A stretch of DNA of 64,000 nucleotides from Dactylorhiza incarnata (lineage: Eukaryota; Streptophyta; Magnoliopsida; Asparagales; Orchidaceae). The stretch is taken from assembly GCA_033032865.1 (NCBI GenBank), contig JAWHQI010000272.1, positions 3,596,001 through 3,660,000 on the forward strand. The letters run 5' to 3'. How positions within the stretch are numbered: position 1 is the stretch's first letter; every line of letters begins with the position of its first letter. The notes under the pieces are model-generated. The model was not told where the DNA came from. It saw nothing but the letters and a program-made list of their open reading frames with translations, and searched no databases. Below are positions 31,747 through 43,218 of this stretch, in pieces. The translations under genes were made by a program, and so were the position numbers.

Positions 31747-34700
31747 TGTAACACCACTAAATTTTCAGGAATTCTTTTATCCTTCTTTGACGTCATTTTT
31801 GGCGTAAGGGCGTTACATTTGTGCGAAGTTAGCGGTGCGCCATCGTTTGCATGTTTCCGCGTTCTTTCGGTCAAGTCGACCAAATTTTGGAGTGTGCTAG
31901 AATTGGGAAATTTTGCGTTAGAAAATTAAATTATTTAATTTTAGAAAGGCTCGTCGAAGTTTTGTTGCGATCCGAGATTTATTAGGGCCCCAGTGATTTT
32001 CCAAAGATTCGTTGAATTTTCATCACTGCAAACTTCAAAAAAAAAATTATATCTTGAGTTTGGCTCATCGGATTTTGATGTCGTCTTCTCCGTTGGATTC
32101 GTAGCGCCGGCTTCCGTCTCTGGTGCGAATTTCGTTGGAATCGGCGACCGTTGGTTTGACCCTTCTTTTCTTTTCTTCTTATTATTATTATTATTTAACT
32201 TACTATCATCCATTATCTCTGTATATATATTATTATATTCTTCTTCTTCTCCATCTTCTTCTTTCCTAAATTCCTGAACCATACCAGAGGTTTTGAGAGA
32301 GAGAAAGAGGGAGAGTGTGGGGTTTTCCTGAGTTTCCTGACCGCCACCAACGGAGCTCCGGTGCACGAAATCTTCGCCGGAGCATAGATTTGGAAAGCTC
32401 TCGCCGTGCTCATCGTGTGCTTGGTAAGTTTTGTCCATTTCGTAGGTTTTTGGCGCTAGGGTTAGCGGCCTATCCCTCTTTTTTTCCTAATCTTTGTAGA
32501 TTCTTCATGCATAGGTCGTGTTTGAGCTGATCCTTGACGTGGAGGGCTTTAGAGGCCGAATTTCGGTGATTCGAGTTAAGGCAAGTGGTGGTTTGCTCTT
32601 TCCCCCTTGGCTTGTGTTTTTCTCCAAAACCCTTTTTAACCCTCTTTATATTTGGTAATTAGTGATGTTGAATGGTATACTTTACCTTAATTGTTGTTAT
32701 TTGAGGTTTGTGCTGGTAGTCTAGGGTTGCTCTTGATCGAAGCATGTTGGGTTTATTTAGAAAATGAAAAAGGAGAAATTTTGGGTACTAAGTCAAAATC
32801 GACGGGACATCCCGTCGATCGGTGGGACCATCCCGTCGATCCTTGGTCTAAGTTGAGTTAGTGTCTTTTTTTCTATTTCTCTAAGGTAAAATTGACGGGA
32901 CAACCCGTCGATCGACGGGACCTCCCGTCGATCGGCGAGACCATCCCGTCGATCTTTGGCATTAGATGGGAAGTGTTTTTTTTGTGTGTGTGTATGCTTG
33001 AGTAAAATTTGACGGGACATCCCGTCGATCGACGGGACCTCCCGTTGATCGGCGAGACCATCCCGTCGATCATTGGTCTTAGTTGGGGTATGTGTCCTTC
33101 CGATTCTCTAAGTCAGAATCGACGAGAACGTCCGCAGATCGACGGGATAGCCTGGTGATTTTTCCTTTTCCCTTATAGGAGCTTTTTTGGTTTTTTTCTG
33201 GTTTTGTTTCTCTTCCCCTTTAATGCTTGTTTCTTCCCCTTTTTTGCAAGTGTAGTTTTGTCTATGGTCTTCCTTGTTGTTCTAATAAATTCTTTCAGAA
33301 AAGTCATTTTCTGTGTATTCCCAGAAATCAAGTTTCTTCTTGTGTATTTTGATTCCTGTTTATACCATAGACTTGTTTTAAAATTCTCTCTGTGTATTTC
33401 CAGAGTTTATTAGCCTTTTGGTCCAGAATTTATTAGAACTTCTGTCCAAAATTTATTAGTCTTTCTGTCCAGAACTCCCCTGGTTTTTGTGTAATCTGCC
33501 TTTGACTTCTGAGTATTTAAACCCTTCCAGACTCAGTCTTTTATGAAATTGTGTGTCAACTTTCTCAGTGAGGGGTAATGCTTCTTCCTCGCTGTCTTTA
33601 GTAATCTGGCTGAATGTAAAGGTTCTCTTAGTGGTTATGGGTTGCAAATTGCAGTCCTTCTCCTTGAAGAACCTTTTTCCTGGAATCTAGTTATGCGTTC
33701 TCTTGTTAGTTGTGTAGTCCTCTTTGGCTTATTTTGCTGTGTGATTGAAAGTCCTTCCTTTCAGTACTCTCCTTCTTCCTTGTATGCCTAACCTGTTGAG
33801 TTTAGCTTAGTGGCTGTTGTTTTTCCCTTATGGATCTTGTTTGGCTTTCTTGATCTTCTGCTGTCTTTCCCTTGAATTTAGACAGTTTCTATGTATTCAT
33901 GCTTAGTTGTGCCGCGGGTAGTCTGTTAAGACTTCCATAGGTTTAGAAACGTTTGCTCTTCCTAAGAATGTGTAATTATTTCTTCTTCTCTCATTAAGCT
34001 TCCAGTAGTTTACTTTGTTAACTGTTTTCTGGTGATTTCATCGTGTCTCCCAAATTGTTTCGTCACTAATTTAAGTCATTTTTGCCATGTATTCTTGGGT
34101 GTCTTAAATTATGGCATTGAGCGCGACGAGTTCATTTGTTAAGACTTTAGATGAAGTTATGTTTTGATTCATCGAGATGTCCTGTAATGTTAAGTGATCA
34201 TTTATGGTGTTATTTCGTGGCTTTCGGTGTTATTACGAGAAGTTCATTGGGAGTCAAGATTGGACTCACCGAGTGTTTTCTAATGAACCATTGAGTATTA
34301 TTCTAGTGTTTGGCCTTCTTGTTAAGCTTATCATTGTCGTGTTCCACAACAAGTCTTGTAAGGTGTCATCTTGCTGAATCTTTAACCTATTGATATGTTG
34401 AATGTTGATCTAATGATTAATTGCTGAATCATATGCTTGTTGTTTCTCTCGTCATGAGTTGTGGTTAAAACCATCAGTAATCCTATTTTCTTGCCTGGCA
34501 CTCTTTTGTTTGGCCGGTTGGTTATGAAGTGCCATGTTTGCTCTATTAATTATGAGAGCCAGGTATGCTCTGTTGGAGTCTGTTGGTTGTGTGAGCTAAG
34601 AGTCACCACCACAAGGCCTTTGTTGGGTTGTTGGTTTCTAAGGATTGGAGACACCACCAAAGCACTCATGTTTGTTTGTTGGGCTGTGAGCGTTTTGCTG

Positions 34701-35312
34701 AATGAACAACCGTCACTGTGCCATTTATTTGTGGATCATACACCCGAGGCTCGTATTGCCCAGCGTTAAATGATGCCCTTTTCTTGAGCTGATCAGTCTC
34801 TAGTGCTTGTAAACATATATGCTTATATATATGTGTGTATTATTATATTATATATGGCCATTACTTTTGGTGCAGGCATTTCTCTTACCGAGCACACTCG
34901 TTTGAGCTAGTTCAGGTTGTTTCAGGCTAATCTTTGCGCAACTATTACAAGTTCTTTTCCTGCAAATCTAATATTTTGCTTTGTTGCTAACCCTTGTTTA
35001 TTGAAAAACCTTGGTTTTATTCTTGCTGCCACTTGCACCTTCTTGCTGAGGCATTATTTTCTTTTGAATGTCTTAGGCTCAGAGCTGTAGCAGTTTGGGT
35101 GGTAGAGTTCGTGTCATCGGAGCTGCGGTTAGTTGCAATTGTCTGTTGTCCCCTCACTATTGTGAGGTAGTTGTTCCTTTGCTTCAGTTGTAGATATGGT
35201 TTTCCAGTGTTAGATTACTTGCTAGCTTTTTTGCTGTTACTTTCTGGTTAGTTTACGTACTTGCTCTCTGGGAAGTTTTATGTTAGGATGCATGAGTTAT
35301 TTTATATATAGC
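31747..35312 (+). repeat. 3' LTR of element D (right end lost)
   Basis: It starts TGTAACACCACTAAATTTTC and follows the 5' LTR to TTTATATATAGC. There the sequence switches to H'. About 400 bp of LTR end, including the GGTTGTGACA terminus, is missing. Confidence 0.8.
32797..33158. repeat. Palindrome array in the D 3' LTR
   Basis: It holds about ten ATCGACGGGA..TCCCGTCGAT units in the same place as in the 5' LTR, with a different set of damaged units. Some units read ATCGGCGAGACC.TCCCGTCGAT, so subtypes exist within the array. Confidence 0.8.
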
Positions 35313-36140
35313 CTATCCAAACATGGGAATTTTTGGAGGACATTTTTCTAAGTTTGTAGAAATAATTTAATTAGTCGTGCATGTCATGATTATTAGGTTA
35401 TGTGAACCCAAATCCACCCAACTCTCCTGTGGAAGGTGCATTAGGCCATGTAAGGTCACTGGATAAATTTTGGGACCATTTGGACCCATGCATGTGGAGT
35501 TCTCCTCATGCAAATCAAACCTAGAATGTTAAGCTTTAATATGTGACCTATAGAGAATTTTGTGAAATTCTCCCAAACCCCTTGGGTAATAGGTCTGAAA
35601 TTTTAAACAGTGTTGTGTAATGCCTAGTCACACATTCTGGCCAAATTAATTATTTTTGGAATTTATTTTACTATAGTTCCATTGTTATTTGAATAAGTAG
35701 GAATATGTAATATTCATGGCTTGGTAATAAATAGTGACCCCAAAATGTGTCAAATGATACTAAGGGTCAAAATACATCTCTAGTAGAGAGTTGAAGTCAT
35801 TTGACTTGGTATATGTTGGGAAAATTCACATGCAAGTGCATGTAGAGTGAGAAGGGGTGCTAATAGCACAAAACCCATTTCTTGCATACTTACCTCAATT
35901 TGGCTATTGCATGCAAGAAATAACTTGCACATGCATAGGTTAGGAGGAAATATAACCGCTCTAGGAAATTGGGAATTTTTGGTATTAAAATTCCCTAAGT
36001 CTTTACATAGGGGTATAAATATTACAAATGTTAATTAATGAAATCTTTTGGAGTAAAACCTTAGGGAAAAATCTGAGACTTTGGCATATGATCTTATATG
36101 ATGAAATGAACCTCTGTAAATTTTGTGAGATTTGTTTATT

Positions 36141-37500
36141 GAGAAGACATAGTACTTCCTTCACAATGTTTGGAGTTATAACTTGAGAAATTAATATCTT
36201 GATTTATTGACACTAGAATGCTGTAGAAATTTGTACATAGACTTTGATAGCAATATGCACTTCTGGAAATTATATTAGATTTATTTATTGAGAAGACATA
36301 GCACTTCCTTCACAATGTAGAACTTGGAGTTATAACTTGAGAAATTCATATCTTGAATTATTGACACTGGAATGCTGTAGAAATTTGTACATAGACTTTT
36401 GATATAAATATGTACTTCTGGAAATTATATTAGATTTAATTATTGAGAAGACATAGTACTTCCTTCACAATGTGGAACTTGGATTAATGTCTTGAGAAAT
36501 TCATATCTTGAATTATTGACACTAGAATGTTGTAGAAATTTGTGCATATACTTTTGATAGCAGTATGGACTTCTGGAAATTATATTAGATTTATTTATTG
36601 AGAAGACAGTACTTCTTTCATAATGTAGAACTTGGAGTTATAACTTAAGAAATTCATATCTTGAATTATTTACACTGGAATGTTGTAGAAATTTGTACAA
36701 AGACTTTTGATAGCAATATGCACTTCTGGAAACTATATTAGATTTATTTATTGAAAAGACATAGTAGTTCCTTTACAATGTAGAACTTGGAGTTATAACT
36801 TGAGAAATTTATATCTTGAATTATTTACACTGGAATGTTGTAGAAATTTGTAGATATACTTTTGATAGCAATAAGCACTTCTGGAAAGTATATTAGATTT
36901 ATTTATTGAGAAGACATAGTACTTCATTCACAATGTAGAACTTGGAGTTATAACTTGAGAAATTCATATCTTGAATTATTGACACTAGAATGCTGTAGAA
37001 ATTTATACATAGACTTTTGATAGCAATAAGCACTTCTGGAAATTATATTAAATTTATTTATTGAGAAGACATAGTACTTCCTTCATAATGTAAAACTTGG
37101 AGTTATAACTTGAGAAATTCATATCTTAAATTATTGACATTGGAATGTTGTAAAAATTTGTACATAGACTTTTGATAGCAATATGCACTTCTGGAAATTA
37201 TATTAGATTTATTTATTGAGAAGACACAGTACTTCCTTCACAATGTAGAACTTGGAGTTATAACTTGAGAAATTCATATCTTGAATTATTTACATTGGAA
37301 TGTTGTAGAAATTTGTACATAGTCTTTTGATAGCAATATGCACCTCTGGAAATTATATTAGATTTATTTATTGAGAATACATAATACTTCCTTCATAATG
37401 TAGAACTTGGAGTTATAACTTGAGGAATTCATATCTTGAATTATTGACACTGGAATGTTATAGAGATTTGTGCATAGACTTTTAATAGCATTATGAACAT
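36141..37500. repeat. 155-bp tandem monomers in H'
   Basis: Monomers start with GAGAAGACATAGTACTTCC at 36141, 36290, 36445, 36600, 36753, 36908, 37063, 37218 and 37373, so the period is 155 bp (first 149, one 153). Conserved words are AACTTGGAGTTATAACTTGA, GAATGTTGTAGAAATTTGT and TGCACTTCTGGAAATTATAT. Six more monomers lie in the two following large units. Confidence 0.9.
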
Positions 37501-40500
37501 ATGGAAATTTTCTTGGAATTATTAGCATGTGACAAAAGCTACCTCATGTTCAAATCTATTCTTACTAGGTTTATAAGAATTAATTATATAGGCCCAAATA
37601 CGTGTGCTCGGTGAAACAAAATTAGAAATCTGAATATGGGTAACCCTACAACTCCTGGAAATAGAATCCACTCATTCTTAATTAGAATTCATATATTCAC
37701 CTCTTTAGGACATGTGGGTTTGATTAAAGACCGCCAGACTATGAATAGTAAAAACTGGAATGTTAGATTTAGACCCCTCCCACATGCTCACCACCTCTAT
37801 AGGTGCTAACCCCTTTGGTATTTGCATATGCATAGTTGATCAATGAGTTAACCAGTAGTGGGATACAGTAGGAGTGAAGGTTGGGGTGCGATTAGTAAAA
37901 TTATCAAATCGGGATTTGATAACTCAAGCTGTGTTTTAAAGGGGGGGTCTACAGTAACTAGAACCCTAGTTAATACTAGGTCATGAAAATTATATATCAT
38001 GTTTAAGAAAGGTTGGGAGAGACAGTCCACTACTAAGCAAGGCAAGGACTGGTGCTCAATTGAGCTCGGTCGCTTCCTTGTCCATGTAGTTGAAAACACC
38101 CTTATAACACAGCACACCATCACATTCCCTAGTACGTTCGAGAGCTCTTCACTGGGTAGACCTCGGGAAGTCCAGGATTCACCGTAAAACTTCTAAGTAT
38201 AACTAAACGATTGAGAAGACATAGTACTTCCTTCATAATGTAAAACTTGGAGTTATAACTTGAGAAATTCATATCTTAAATTATTGAAATTGGAATGTTG
38301 TAAAACTTTGTACATAGACTTTTGATAGCAATATGCACTTCTGGAAATTACATTAGATTTATTTATTGAGAAGACACAGTACTTCCTTCACAATGTAGAA
38401 CTTGGAGTTATAACTTGAGAAATTCATATCTTGAATTATTTACATTGGAATGTTGTAGAAATTTGTACATAGTCTTTTGATAGCAATATGCACCTCTGGA
38501 AATTATATTAGATTTATTTATTGAGAATACATAATACTTCCTTCATAATGTAGAACTTGGAGTTATAACTTGAGAAATTCATATCTTGAATTATTGACAC
38601 TGGAATGTTGTAGAGTTTTGTGCATATACTTTTAATAGCATTATGAACATATGGAAATTTTCTGGGAATTATTAGCATGTGACAAAAGCTACCTCATGTT
38701 CAAATCTATTCTTACTAGGTTTATAAGAATTAATTATATAGGCCCAAATACGTGTGCTCGGTGAAACAAAATTAGAAATCTGAATATGGGTAACCCTACA
38801 ACTCCTGGAAATAGAATCCACTCATTCTTAATTAGAATTCATATATTCACCTCTTTAGGACATGTGGGTTTGATTAAAGACCGCCAGACTATGAATAGTA
38901 AAAACTAGAATGTTAGATTTAGACCCCTCCCACATGCTCACCACCTCTATAGGTGCTAACCCCTTTGGTATTTGCATATGCATAGTTGATCAATGAGTTA
39001 ACCAGTAGTGGGATACAGTAGGAGTGAAGGTTGGGGTGCGATTAGTAAAATTATCAAATCGGGATTTGATAACTCAAGCTGTGTTTTAAAGGGGGGGCTA
39101 CAGTAACTAGAACCCTAGTTAATACTAGGTCATGAAAATTATATATCATGTTTAAGAAAGGTTGGGAGAGACAGTCCACTACTAAGCAAGGCAAGGACTG
39201 GTGCTCAATTGAGCTCGGTCGCTTCCCTGTCCATGTAGTTGAAAACACCCTTATAACACAGCACACCATCACATTCCCTAGTACGTTCGAGAGCTCTTCA
39301 CTGGGTAGACCTCGGGAAGTCCAGGATTCACCGTAAAACTTCTAAGTATAACTAAACGATTGAGAAGACATAGTACTTCCTTCATAATGTAAAACTTGGA
39401 GTTATAACTTGAGAAATTCATATCTTAAATTATTGACATTGGAATGTTGTAAAAATTTGTACATAGACTTTTGATAGCAATATGCACTTCTGCAAATTAT
39501 ATTAGATTTATTTATTGAGAAGACACAGTACTTCCTTCACAATGTAGAACTTGGAGTTATAACTTGAGAAATTCATATCTTGAATTATTTACATTGGAAT
39601 GTTGTAGAAATTTGTACATAGTCTTTTGATAGCAATATGCACCTCTGGAAATTATATTAGATTTATTTATTGAGAATACATAATACTTCCTTCATAATGT
39701 AGAACTTGGAGTTATAACTTGAGAAATTCATATCTTGAATTATTGACACTGGAATGTTGTAGAGATTTGTGCATAGACTTTTAATAGCATTATGAACATA
39801 TGGAAATTTTCTTGGAATTATTAGCATGTGACAAAAGCTACCTCATGTTCAAATCTATTCTTACTAGGTTTATAAGAATTAATTATATAGGCCCAAATAC
39901 GTGTGCTCGGTGAAACAAAATTAGAAATCTGAATATGGGTAACCCTACAACTCCTGGAAATAGAATCCACTCATTCTTAATTAGAATTCATATATTCACC
40001 TCTTTAGGACATGTGGGTTTGATTAAAGACCGCCAGACTATGAATAGTAAAAACTGGAATGTTAGATTTAGACCCCTCCCACATGCTCACCACCTCTATA
40101 GGTGCTAACCCCTTTGGTATTTGCATATGCATAGTTGATCAATGAGTTACCCAGTAGTGGGATACAGTAGGAGTGAAGGTTGGGGTGCGATTAGTAAAAT
40201 TATCAAATCGGGATTTGATAACTCAAGCTGTGTTTTAAAGGGGGGGGGGGTCTACAGTAACTAGAACCCTAGTTAATACTAGGTCATGAAAATTATATAT
40301 CATGTTTAAGAAAGGTTGGGAGAGACAGTCCACTACTAAGCAAGGCAAGGACTGGTGCTCAATTGAGCTCCGTCGCTTCCTTGTCCATGTAGTTGAAAAC
40401 ACCCTTATAACACAGCACACCATCACATTCCCTAGTACGTTCGAGAGCTCTTCACTGGGTAGACCTCGGGAAGTCCAAGATTCACCGTAAAACTTCTAAG

Positions 40501-40508
40501 TATAACTA
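37061..40508. repeat. Three tandem copies of a 1.15 kb unit in H'
   Basis: Copies span 37061-38210, 38211-39359 and 39360-40508. Each has three 155-bp monomers plus about 690 bp of LTR sequence up to AACTAAACGAT. Copies are nearly identical. The clearest differences are a G-run (7, 7 and 11 G) and a few substitutions, so the triplication is recent. The joint AACTAAACGATTGAGAAGAC has 3-base microhomology (ATT). Small frames repeated here on both strands are by-products. Confidence 0.9.
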
Positions 40509-41831
40509 AACGATAGTCAAGAGTAGTAAGTAGAAGAACTCGATAATTAAACCTCGACCCAAATTTGGGATGGAATGATACAAGGACTACATAGTCCTGC
40601 GAGCGGTAGGATCGATATTATCTAAGAAGGACTAGTTAGTCCTGCGAGCGGTTGGCTCGGTATAGTCTAAGAAGGATTATATTGTCGTGCGAGCGATAGG
40701 CTCGGTGTTATCCAAGGAGGACTAGATAGTCTGGTGAGCTGGAGTCTTCACAAATCATAATAGAGGTGTGCTTACCAACTAGTACGTGAATACCCTGGTG
40801 TGTTCTTCAAGGGCGTACAAAAGGTCTAAGCTGGGAGGTGTTTGAGAAGAGCCTAGAAGTGGACACCCAATCCACTACCCTCGTTTGCCTTGACAGGGTA
40901 CCTAAGTTATCATACTCAAACAGAGGAAACTAACAAAAGGTTTGTATGTATAGAGTTGTGTGTGTGCATTGCATCATTGTACAACATATCATATCATCAT
41001 TGCATAAACAAGACCTCATCGTATAAATTAGAATGGGTTCCTTTATACGATGAGTTTACCTTAGTGTTAGATCCCTTAACTTATAAGTTTGTATGGGCAT
41101 CCATGTAAGTTAAGGTTACTTTTATAGCTGCTCTCGTTAGATAGAATTGCTCTTTCAAATACTTTTGTTATGATTACTATGGCTTGATGTTTCTGTATAC
41201 TGTTGCTTAGAACCTTCTGAATTATTGGATTGTACATATAGCTTACTTATGGAAATTGCTAGAGATAAAAATACTTTATTCATAAATATACTTGTTAGCA
41301 AGTTCCATATCATCTTCTTGTTCTTATCCCTTATTGTCCTCCGCTTTCTCCTCCCGCATGGTGTCTAGGAGTCGCGGGTGGAGGGGAGTGAGGAATTCTC
41401 TTAAACTTTTTGACAAACGGTCGGTGGACCATATCATTTTAAGAGCCATTATGCCGGAGCAGTAGGACCCATCCAGAAGATCAAGACAGGAGGACGGGAT
41501 GAAGCATTATAGCTAATACCGATTGTTGTAGTGGCAGCTATAGAGATGAGTGACTTTTGTAGTGAGGATGTTGATGTACTAGGCATAAGCCCCTATTCAC
41601 TTTAGTAATTTCTCATCGTGTACTTTTGTATTCATGATATTTATATATAATGTGATTTTGTGGGCTTGTTTCATTAATGCTTCTATTATTGTGAATTATG
41701 TTTGGTCTGGATGATATAGATTAGCCAGCAGAATCGACATATTATGGTGGAGACCATCCCGTAAGTTGGTGCCACCGCAAGATGGCGGTTCTGGGCAGTA
41801 AGACCCGGGAAGAAAAAAAAGGGGTCTTACA

Positions 41832-43218
41832 AAAAGACATAAATATACTTTAAGGTGTAATACTTATGAGTAGAAGTTCTATGAGAGATAATGCCATGTA
41901 CAAGTAGTGTTTTTGATAAGAGTATACAAATGATTTAATCAAAACACATGACATGTATAATGGAATAAACACAACATTATTGAAATGCGTTTTTAGAATT
42001 ACTTCCACCCATATAGCTAGATTTTATTTCATTGCACATAAAAGTAGTACAACTCCCAAGGTCCTCTACACACACAATGCTCATTAAGACCTATTAGGGT
42101 GCAAAGTAGTGCATGGGGGATCACATATATTTTATCTTTTCTTTGTGATCCGGTGTACAAGAAGAAGTAGTGTATAACAATAGTTTGCACAAGTCACTTT
42201 ACAATTCTCTCCAAGGTGCTCAACCTCACAATACTCATTAAGACTTATTAGGAGAGTGAGTAGTGGTTGGTGGAGTTATCTTTATCATGTATTTATTTGA
42301 ATTTTAATTTGTGACAAAGTTCTCCAAATTCACTTTTTTGCAAACATAAGAGTTTTTGGATTAAAAACCATACTTCTTAAAAAAAAATGTGTGCATGAAA
42401 ACAGATTTTTATGAGGTGTAGGCACACTAATCACACATCTAATAATGTTAAGTTGTTACACTACACAATCATGCAAGAGTGAGATTAAAATCATGTGTAG
42501 ATTATCAAAGAGGTGAGTGAGTAAATCATTATTAAATATAAACATTATTCATACTTAGAGGCATGTTTAAGCAATTCTACACATGATTCTTATAATCAAT
42601 TTCATTACACATTACAAGATAATGTTCAAGGCATGACACAAAACAATGTATTAAGATACTTAAAATTAGAATTTAACATTGTATTTTAATCTTGAAAAGA
42701 TAAACCTAATCGTCCTTGAAACATTTCAATGATTAGTAATCAGTTTTTTGTAATTTTTTTATTTTTTAATAAGAAATACAAAATAGGAAACACTCATAAA
42801 GAAATAATAAAAAAACATATTTTTGTTCTTTGAAATTTGTTTTAAAATTTTGTATTTAATTTTTAAATGGTCGAATTAAAAACTTGTTTTTGATTGATTT
42901 TGATTAGGTTTTTCACATTAATTATTTAAAGAGCAAACTGGAATTAAACAAAAATAATTAACTGTAAAAATATGTTGAAGAAGCTGGATATTAGACTGCC
43001 GCCAGCGGGAAGATACTACCATCGCGCGTTAGTAACAGAACTCGTGTTTTCCAGAAAAAAGTATAATTTTTTCTTGGAATTTTTCGCCTGATTATGTTTA
43101 TTTAGAGTAAAGGTTATGTAGTTTAGCCATAAAATCGGACAGGCATATACATAAAATGGGGGATTGTCATTTTTTAAGTTAGGATGTCAAAGACCCCCAA
43201 TTCTAGTCTAAGTAGAGC
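41832..43218 (-). other. 3' non-coding region of element C
   Basis: There is no frame of note, so the env-like gene of some Sireviruses is absent. A ~60-bp word with CTCATTAAGAC.TATTAGG repeats near 42090 and 42237. A GCCGCCAGCGGGAAG and GCGCGTTAG motif like those in the LTR lies at 42998-43035. Confidence 0.6.

Larger units (their letters stand above)
25558..35312 (+). mobile_element. Element D: gypsy element with ~4 kb LTRs, pol largely deleted
   Basis: LTRs at 25558-29529 and 31747-35312 flank only 2.2 kb. A primer site, leader, gag pieces with three zinc knuckles and a protease remnant are present. RT, RNase H and integrase are gone. The leader and PR resemble element E, so D is a non-autonomous relative. 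The right LTR is cut at 35312, about 400 bp early, by H'. Confidence 0.85.
35313..41831 (+). repeat. Element H': gypsy-type LTR with satellite-like arrays (left end lost)
   Basis: This is homologous to H in several blocks but is expanded. The right end reads AAAAGGGGTCTTACA and adjoins the 3' region of copia C. No internal retroelement region is attached, so it could be a solo LTR or a truncated element. Its left end is cut against the D LTR at 35312. Confidence 0.6.

Noticed and set aside
36141..37500. CRISPR-like periodic repeats
   Set aside because: The monomers are contiguous without spacers, 155 bp long and in a plant LTR. They are tandem satellite-like repeats.
37848..40490. Small frames repeated on both strands (about 62 and 63-91 residues)
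   Set aside because: They recur only because the 1.15 kb unit is triplicated. No protein pattern is seen, and their ends change with the G-run.
15259..41831. H and H' as the two LTRs of one element
   Set aside because: Shared blocks are diverged, H lacks the 155-bp array, and the DNA between them is three other elements in mixed orientation. They look like two members of one family.
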